The notes beneath the pieces are model-generated. The model searched no databases and was not told where the DNA came from. It saw nothing but the letters and a program-made list of their open reading frames with translations. The position numbers and the translations under genes were made by a program. 64,000 nucleotides of DNA, from the NCBI GenBank assembly GCA_047967505.1, contig CM106539.1; one strand, given 5' to 3'. Origin of the DNA: Dipteris shenzhenensis. Its lineage: Eukaryota; Polypodiophyta; Polypodiopsida; Gleicheniales. Below are positions 57,000 through 64,000 of the stretch, in pieces; the stretch's first letter is position 1, and every line of letters starts with the position of its first letter.

Positions 57000-58030
57000 G
57001 TATGTTGAACCTAAATTTTTTATATGGGGACAATCCCCCCCTTGATGAAATATCTTGTTCTTTTCCTCCTTCTCTTTTAAGCTACCATAGTGTGAGGTAC
57101 ATTGTCATTGGAGAGGTTCTTGGTGTAGCCCTTCTTCACTTTTCCTTCTTGAATTTCATCAATGTAGATCATCAAGCAATCTTTCTTCTTGTGATTCTTC
57201 ATAATTCCCTTGAAATGTCCAATCTTCTTGTACATTTGTTCATGTTGTAACTCAAGGAAAATATTCATGGAGAAGAGGGTCTTACCACTTGTCATTGCAA
57301 GTGTAGTGTCTACTCTTGTACAATGATAAAGGATATTATCAAGAGAATGCTCATATGCAAAGAGCATATACCACTTCAAAATGACAATGTATGAAACTAA
57401 AAGAAAAAGTGAAAAGATCTCCATACTGAAGTTTTTCAAAATGCCAAATTGTCATAAGCATCAAGTGCTACAACTCTAATAGCATAAACTCCAAAATCTC
57501 TCAAAATATGTTGCAGAAAAGTTCCAAACTTGGAGCACTCATATCTCCCCAACCATAGATCCAAATAAGGGCTTTTTGAACCAAATTGAAGCTTATATAT
57601 ATTACTACTCACACAACAGAGGGTTGGCACAATTCCATGTCAGAACGTCAAAGAGAGATGCACCATTTTTTATACGTTTTTTCTTATTTTCTCTTCATGT
57701 ACTAAAGAATTGGTGCTCATACTTCAATAGTAGACTCCTCATAGGGTTGCCTAACTTTAGCTAAGAGCAATTAGAAAAATATGATGCACTAATGGAGAAT
57801 TCGTAGAAACTTTGTCAAGCAAACATGTTGTCGGCACGGGCAGAAGATGCGACCATTTGTTAATTCCTCCTAGCCAAAGGTTTGCCCTAGCATAGAGATG
57901 TTTCAGCTTAGAGGACGTGGGAAATGGCTTAGAGATGGAGGAGAACAAGCCTAAGCTAAATCTGTGGGAAGAGAAGCTTCATTTGGGGAAGATGATGACA
58001 TGGCACTCAAAGAAGGCTCAAGGAGGGTGA
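57000..58030 (-). other. Internal LTR-element DNA, no identifiable protein
   Basis: One ORF (57439-57077, minus) reads HEQMYKKIGHFKGIMKNHKK, but no domain was recognised. The region leads to the primer site at 58045. Confidence 0.35.
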
Positions 58031-58048
58031 ACCAAGCTCTGATACACA

Positions 58049-58337
58049 TGATGGAACAACAGCAAGGGATCAATAAATGAAGCAAAGAGAGTGATTATTC
58101 ATGAGAGATATGCCCAATATATAGGGACAAGTTACATCCAAGAGTGACATCATATGTGAGCTTAGTAGAGCATCTAGATCCACAAATTTCTCCCAATATC
58201 TCTCAATCAGGTCCATGATTCTCTCAATCACTCCTACTAGAACCTTCTACCACCTAACCTAGTCACATTAACCACCATGTGGTGACACACAAACCTTGTA
58301 CCCATTGGTACACCCCATTACATCAATTTGTCCTTCA
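58049..58337 (-). repeat. 5' LTR (289 bp)
   Basis: Complete LTR with TG...CA ends in both orientations, next to the primer-binding site and the GGTTG duplication. Confidence 0.85.
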
Positions 58338-58342
58338 GGTTG

Positions 58343-60690
58343 TTCACGACCTCACCCTAGGTGCAGAGCCTTGGAAGCTCCTCTTACAACAAGGGCTTCT
58401 CAAGAACACCCCACGCACTGGAGGCAATGGGGCAGATTTCACACCGATGGATCTTCTCAAAGGCCCCCCTTACGGGAAAGGGTTCCCCCTTGATGAGGAG
58501 CCTTCATAGGGTTTGGCAGAGACTAGTAGGGGGCCTCATTTGTACTTAGCCCAGATGCAAAGAGGTGTTTTAGCATCAGCCCCTTGTTTGGCACCCAAAG
58601 ATCTGAGATCAAGAGGGGCATATGCTTGGACAATAGACTCATATTTGTTGGGTTGTTGAGGATGACCTCTGCACCCACGTGAACCTCAACCAAGGGGGGT
58701 TAGTAGATGTCTAGTAAAGGGGAGTTGCAATAGTAAGTAGTGGTTAATTTTGTAACTGTAGGGACAGTTATAATTGTCCCTAATAGCCAGTAGTAGTGGC
58801 CTTATCTACCACATCATTTTTGGAACCATGTCTATTTTTGACTGTTACCCGATTGAAGTCATGGACCACTATCGGACGTTGTTATAATCGGATCTTCATC
58901 TCCTGCATCAGGGTGGTTGTTTCCATCTGCTGAAATACAAACTATTTGCAACATTTCTACTCTATAAACAATTTTCTCAGTTCTTTGTATGTTTTGTACT
59001 ATCTTTTCCTTTTCCCAACATTTAAGTCCGACCCTGGCATTTCCATTGCCAGGAGTGGATATGTGTAGGTGTTTTTCAATCTTTTGGAGACACCACTAAC
59101 ACTATTGGTGATTTAAGTCTAACCTTGGCATTTCCATTGCCAGGAGTGGATATGTGTAGATGTTTTTCAGTCTTTTGGAGGCACCACTAACATGGGCACA
59201 GTGGGGTAGTGGACCAACCGAGTCTTTTGGCAAATGGAGTAGATTACCCATGGAGGTAGAGGTGAGGCTTGGCGTCATAGCGCATCTGCATGGGGAAGGG
59301 TAGAGGATGAGAGAGATTGACCTAGTCATCCCTAAGTCCCAGTGGGAGGGACTTTGCATATGGAGGGATAGTAGATGGTTGGGCCAGTTTTCTCGAATTG
59401 GTGCGCCCTTGAGGATGATGATGTAGGGAGGCAGCACGCACCCCAGTTTTTTCCATGTAGGACCTCGATGCCTACTCCAGCCACTCACTGGGAGAGACCC
59501 TGAGATGGATGGGAGTCTTGATGGGATCCACTAGCAGATCATTAGAGTGATGGGACATTTGGGGAAGGAGTGGCACATTGACCCTCCCAATATCTCAAAG
59601 CAGGATGCCTCCAGATGGCGCCTCTAGCTTTGGGAGGGTAGACCCTTAAGGGAGCTCTAGTGGGATCTAGCAGAGTGGTTATGGCACTCCAAGGGCGGCC
59701 TTGCCGAGCAGGTAGATGAGTGTCTTTCTTTTCCTACACCACACAGATTGGCAGGAGGCTTCAAATGTGGACTCTTTGATGTAGACCCCCTTGAGGGAGA
59801 GGCATTGGGTGGCGTAGAGAGTGCCCCAAGATGTCTGTTCCAAGTTTTAGATGTGATTATGGTCCACTTTGCGACCGAGGAAGATATCCTACTTCTTCTA
59901 GTTGGACACCCACGGAGGCTTGCCGATCGGACCGTGGTTGGAGCAGATGCAGGTGGAGGGGCAGTGCCATCATTGCTCTATCAATTTTTGGAGACGATCC
60001 CGCACTGCCTGTAGAGCTGTCATAGCACAGCGAGGATCTGGATGGGAGCCCTTAGGATCATGACCCGTATGCAAAGTCTTTAGAGGGACTACACCTGGGG
60101 GATGGTGGCCTGGTTGACTGAGGGAGGACATGCATTCTAGATTGATGAGATCTCCCTCGCTTACTGGATACAGGGTTAGAGCATTCAAAGGATAGAGCTC
60201 CATGAGGCAGTCCCTCCTAATAGCCCATATCTTCCTTCTCCTTTGGAGGACAGCGTTTGGGAGGTGGTAGCCAGTATCACTGCGTGGAACATTTGGGTGG
60301 CTCATTACGGTCTCGTGATGGGTGAGCATCCAGTTCCACCCCTAGCTACCTTGGTCACCATCAAGCACACGATATCTTCTACGCCCTATGATCCACCTGG
60401 GAGCATGGGACCCCAACCTCTAGGGTGACTGTTGCGAGGCGTGCTTGATTCTGCAGGGCTTGGCTTGCAGGAGTTTTCTACATTTTCACTCCACGAGGGA
60501 TTTGCTGGTTGCATAGTCCCCCCACCTAACTATTAGCCCCAATACCAAAGATCCCCTAGGCAGTGAGCTGGGTTTCTCTGGAACATGCCAATTTTGTCTT
60601 CTAGCCTTTTTTGGTTTTTTCCATACTCAGCACCTTCGGGGTTGTTGTTTTGTATGAAGTATTTCAAGCATTAATAGAACCCAAGGTGTG
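58343..60690 (+). pseudogene. LINE ORF2 relic, C-terminal part and 3' end
   Basis: It continues the interrupted LINE: VVHDLTLGAEPWKLLLQQGL, GGNGADFTPMDL, then, near 59990, YQFLETIPHCL-stop-SCHSTARIW (the zf-RVT Cys/His region) and WEVVASITAWNIWVAHYG. It ends in T-rich 3' DNA (CTTTTTTGGTTTTTTCC) and GCATTAATAGAACCC at about 60680, where it meets a gypsy fragment. A 91-bp tandem duplication lies at about 59024-59200 (GGCATTTCCATTGCCAGGAG twice). Stops and shifts throughout. Confidence 0.75.
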
Positions 60691-61172
60691 GCAAATGTGG
60701 TTTTAAGCACATCCTCCTCAGCAATTCTGATTTGATAAAACCCAGAGTAACCATCACAGAAAGTATACATCTCATGACCACTTACCTTCTCAAGAATGAG
60801 GTCTTGAAAGGGAAGAGGATGATGGTCCCTCTTGGTGGCTGCATTGAGTTTCTTATAGTCGATGTAGACCCGCCACTTGTTGTTTTTCTTTGGGGTGACT
60901 ACCACTGGTGAAACCCATTTAGTATTGTGAACCAGAACAATAAACCCAGCTTCTACAAGTTTCTGCAACTCTGAGTGCAAAGCAATGGTCTGTAGGGGCC
61001 CTAATCTCCGATACTTCTGAGCCACAGGCTTAGCATCATGCTTCAGCTCTATCTTGTGTTCTATGGCAATCACATGGCGAAGGTGGTGGTAGCGAGTTGT
61101 GAAGAGGTCAGGGAAATCTTTGAACATTTCTAGGAACTCATCTTTCTCACTCGAAGTGTAGAGACCAACATG
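60691..61172 (-). pseudogene. Ty3/gypsy reverse-transcriptase fragment
   Basis: An intact 166-codon frame: MFKDFPDLFTTRYHHLRHVI, EHKIELKHDAKPVAQKYRRL, LQKLVEAGFIVLVHNTKWVS, PVVVTPKKNNKWRVYIDYKK and LNAATKRDHHPLPFQDLILE, and a motif-A relative YTFCDGYSGFYQIRIAEEDV, then KTTFATPW. It stops abruptly there, where LINE 3' DNA begins, so the YxDD half is missing. It is less decayed than the gypsy relic at 0.4-2.6 kb and belongs to a different lineage. Confidence 0.9.
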
Positions 61173-61318
61173 TATAAATATCTCTCAATGGAATGAAGCT
61201 CCCACTCTTTAGGGTTTAGTGTTCAAGCTCACTATTGTGTTCATGCAATTGATGTCCATCGCGTCCATGATTTCTTACACTATCATGTTCTAGCATGCCC
61301 TTACCCTTGCACTCTCTA

Positions 61319-61445
61319 CCCTTGTACTCCCTCCTCCTCCTCCTTCCTCCTTCTCCTCCATCTCCTCCTCCTCACTCCTCCTCCTCCCTCCTCTTTCTCC
61401 TCCTCCCTCCTCCTCCTCCTCCTTCCTCCTCCCTCCTCCTTCTCC
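61319..61445. repeat. (CTC/CCT)n low-complexity tract
   Basis: Imperfect TCCTCC repeats; it marks the truncated 5' border of transposase copy 2. Confidence 0.95.
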
Positions 61446-61489
61446 TCTATCATGGCTTAGAACTCTGACCTCGAGCTTTGATCATTGTA

Positions 61490-63260
61490 AGCCCTAGTAC
61501 ATCAGGAAAATCAAAGACAAGAATGTGTATTGTTGTAAAATACACTTAAATTTTGACCTGGCATGGCAAATTTTGAATGACTTGAGATCTAGTCTTGTTG
61601 GAGCGTTGCTTCAAAAAAGATAGAGACTCATGTCTAGCAGATGAATATGCAGTCTGTAGCCACCCAAATCCTCATTATGTGTTACGAGGAAGACCAAGTT
61701 TGGTAACCTAAGGTCTTTGTGGGAGCCAGTAATATGTCCAAAGGGAGACTTTGAGTGGCACCGCATTGAATGCATTTGTGGCACATGCATTCATTGTAAT
61801 TTGAAGAAGAGGCAATATGATGTCTGTCCAAATGAAATGAGGAAAGAAATCCCTACTACTCTAAAATGGATGAGATTTGAACATAATGTTGAAGGATCAA
61901 AGAAAAAGAGATGGCTATACTATCGTATAAGATCACTCAACTGAGGGAGCTTGTAGAGCACTTGGTTCATTCCATCCCAAAATACATGCTTCACAATTTC
62001 ATGGCGAGTTGGCAAGATAAGCAGTTTAGAAAATGCCTTGCCAATTTTTCCCATGACACTAATGTCTCTGTCATAGACTTTGTAGAAAATTACTCATTTC
62101 AAGAGCAAGATGAGATACAAAGTGCTATTTGGTACAACAAGCAAATATCAATTCTAGTGCATGTCACATACAATCATTTGCTTATTTCTTATATGACTAA
62201 TGACAATCTGCTTGCCAGCTCAGAGTCCAGGTCACTGCAATGCACATACCATTTCTGTATAAGAAAATATAAAAAAGCATTGGGTGTAGTCAAATGGTGT
62301 TTCCTCTTAGTTTAAATCAACCATGGATTCTACTTTGTCTCAAATTTTAATCCTTGATCGGTCTAAATATGACATGGAATTTCTTTAGGTCTAGCCATGG
62401 CAAGGGGAAACATGAGAGATATGGTGTTGTTATTAATTGAGCTCTGTTCAAACACCAACTAGCATGCCATTAAGAAAATATTAATGATGCCCATGATGTT
62501 ATAACATGGCTCATATCCAATCTCTCCACAGGGGCACAATCAACATACAATAAACAAAGCCTCAGGAATAGTGTCATGCGTGCAGGTGTTTTATGAATTG
62601 AAAGTGACCAAAGTGCAAAGGAGGAATAGACACCATTGTGAGACCATTAAGGGAACTCATAGTTTGCACAGCATATGGGTCTTTTCAAACAACCACATGC
62701 TCAAAACAAGAAACCTTCTTGTTTTTGTAGTGCGTGCATCACAAGGGATCATGACAATTGTGAGGACATTGCAACTGTGAAGAGATGGCAAACAATTTAG
62801 GTTTTTCCTCTATGTGAAGGTGGAGTGACAAACAATGACTCACCATAGTTTGGGGAGTCTTTTGATGATCTTACTGAGTGTCTGGAAGAGGGAGATAACT
62901 TTGTAGTTGTTTCTAACTCTAGGGAGAATGAGAAAGATGACCCATACTTTGTGTTGCATTGTACCAAGCCCAAGCACAAGGTTGAGGAAGCATTTAAGGA
63001 TCATTCGAGAATAAGCTACGAGAAGTAGGATGTAGTAGTTGGAGCTATCTGATACCAAAAAACATCCAAGGGAGGCCACAATTACGAAATGTTACATAAG
63101 AGTTTGCAAACATTTGTGTACTCTCAGCTCTAGTAAGAGCTATTAAGTTCCAATGGCAAGATATGCCTAGATGAAAGAAGGGCAAGAGTGGCATTAAAAT
63201 GGATTCAAATGCACATGAGCACACCATGGGGTGTCTTGGAGTAATGGATGACTGAGATAG
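61490..63260 (+). pseudogene. Transposase-like pseudogene (ENY..DEIQS family), copy 2
   Basis: It starts within exon 2 of the family (FDHCKP-like, then CYCKIH). It reads CPKGDFEWHRIECICGTCIH, IPKYMLHNFMASWQDKQFRK, SVIDFVENYSFQEQDEIQSA, IWYNKQISILVHVTYNHL, SHGKGKHERYGVV, INDAHDVITWLISNLSTGAQ, FDDLTECLEEGDNFVVV and DDPYFVLHCTKPKHKVEEAF. The Asp/Glu-bearing ENY..DEIQS segment and the HGKG segment look catalytic by conservation. Multiple stops and shifts. It retains the central part deleted in copy 1, so together the two copies outline the whole protein. Confidence 0.75.
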
Positions 63261-63299
63261 TACAAGAAAACACATCCTAAGGAAAATTTATTCCACTTA

Positions 63300-64000
63300 T
63301 CCTTGAAAAATGGATAAATCCCAAACACACCATACTTGTTTTACAACCACTATGCTTGTTTTAAGTAATTCCCAAATAGTAAATCCCCATCGTGCTTGTT
63401 TTACAACCATTGCGCTTAGTTTTTACAATAAATCCCAAACCCATTGTGCTTTTGTAGTAATCCCAAATGATTGGATGTATTCTATTCTTACAAAGGAATA
63501 TAATTGAAAATATAAAATGTATACCACCTATCTTGTAAAACAACCAGACTAGCGACCACATTCATCTTGTAGTAATTTTGAAGGGAACCATCATGCTAGT
63601 GGTAGTTAATCCTAGACAATGTATCTTATGCAACCAACCGATGCACTCATTGTGATCCTAAAACAACTTGAATAAATTCAATTGTCAATATGGCCCTTGA
63701 GGGGTCCCCTTTAGGGCCAAGGGCCATATCAACATGCAGCTAGACATATAGACGTCCCGATTATGTCTAGTGCAGTTAATTACCAATCACCACGGTGGCA
63801 TGTGATTGCATGCCGGGCTTGCATGCAATTATTTTTTGGGAATAAACAATTCTTAATTATTTTTAGTGCAATTAATTACCAATCACCACAATGGCATGAA
63901 ATTAAATAGTGGCTCATGATTCTATAATTGGGGATGAACTTGCATGCTGGCAATTATTTTTAGGGAAAAACAAGCAATCTAGTCCCAATCACCACGGTGC
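63300..64000. repeat. Palindromic 3' repeats after transposase copy 2
   Basis: CATGCTTGTTTTACAACCA-like units (63330-63440), a GGCCCTTGAGGGGTCCCC module at 63691, and CACCACGGTGG / CACCACAATGG with GGGCTTGCATGC (63785-64000). The last resemble the cluster at 20.4-21.1 kb. No gene; runs off the right edge. Confidence 0.65.

Larger units (their letters stand above)
53982..58337 (-). mobile_element. Minus-strand LTR element inserted in the LINE
   Basis: The right repeat (58049-58337) is the 5' LTR on the minus strand, TGAAGGACAAATTG...TTCCATCA. The left repeat (53982-54184) is the 3' LTR, missing its first 85 bp or so. The flanks are GGTTG at 53977-53981 and 58338-58342, a perfect 5-bp duplication. 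Adjacent to the 5' LTR on the minus strand, GTATCAGAGCTTGGT (58045-58031) is a Met-tRNA primer site. The interior carries no pol; it holds a reversed LINE part and a transposase exon, so it has collected later insertions or captured sequence. Confidence 0.85.

Noticed and set aside
59102-59488. 128-codon minus-strand ORF
   Set aside because: Antisense to the LINE C-terminal region; no domain, and the plus strand explains the sequence better.

Overview
The window looks like nuclear DNA of a land plant with a large, repeat-rich genome. The signs are spliced genes, TTTAGGG-type telomere-like repeats, plant retroelements primed by initiator-Met tRNA, LINE, hAT and chromovirus relics, long GA/CT microsatellites, and one AP2-family transcription-factor gene with the plant-specific 9-nt microexon. 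The mix of transposase families suggests to me a fern, lycophyte or gymnosperm rather than a flowering plant, but I cannot fix the lineage from sequence alone. Nearly everything except the AP2 gene is a decayed or nested mobile element.

Layout. 1-2.7 kb: a minus-strand Ty3/gypsy gag-pol relic fused to a Ty1/copia gag relic. 3.3-6 kb: an unidentified spliced relic, hairpins and a homopurine tract. 6.3-7.2 kb: a 182-bp repeat arranged as an inverted array. 7.4-8 kb: promoter-like DNA with a TATA box but no gene. 9.2-13.7 kb: a dispersed 1.5-kb repeat (R1) split by a complete non-autonomous LTR element (10637-13565). 13.7-17.2 kb: a spliced but broken transposase of a poorly described DNA-transposon family; parts of further copies lie at 54.2 and 61.5 kb. 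18.3-20.2 kb: a coiled-coil plus zinc-binding pseudogene.

22646-33596 is the most interesting object: a 10,951-bp DNA transposon with 25-bp perfect terminal inverted repeats and a 4-bp GTAA target duplication. It carries two divergent genes: a DUF7869-like transposase (minus) and an unrecognised protein of roughly 1,000 residues (plus). Between them lie a 1-kb palindrome flanked by degenerate telomere-like repeats and a purine/pyrimidine-switch block. A related empty site lies beside its right end.

34-37.7 kb holds a protein-kinase relic, a hAT transposase relic and a possible CACTA fragment. 41.9-43.4 kb is a chromovirus integrase relic ending in a chromodomain. 44799-46369 is the only gene I consider possibly functional: eight exons, all splice phases consistent, 210-211 residues, two AP2 domains, WRI1/AP2-like. 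50.7-61.2 kb is a nest: a second R1 copy, a LINE split by a minus-strand LTR element (53982-58337, GGTTG duplication) that itself carries a reversed LINE 5' half, then a gypsy RT fragment. 61.5-64 kb is the second transposase copy with its palindromic 3' repeats.

No rRNA gene, CRISPR array or intact tRNA gene was seen. All product names come from motifs read by eye; none was checked against a database.
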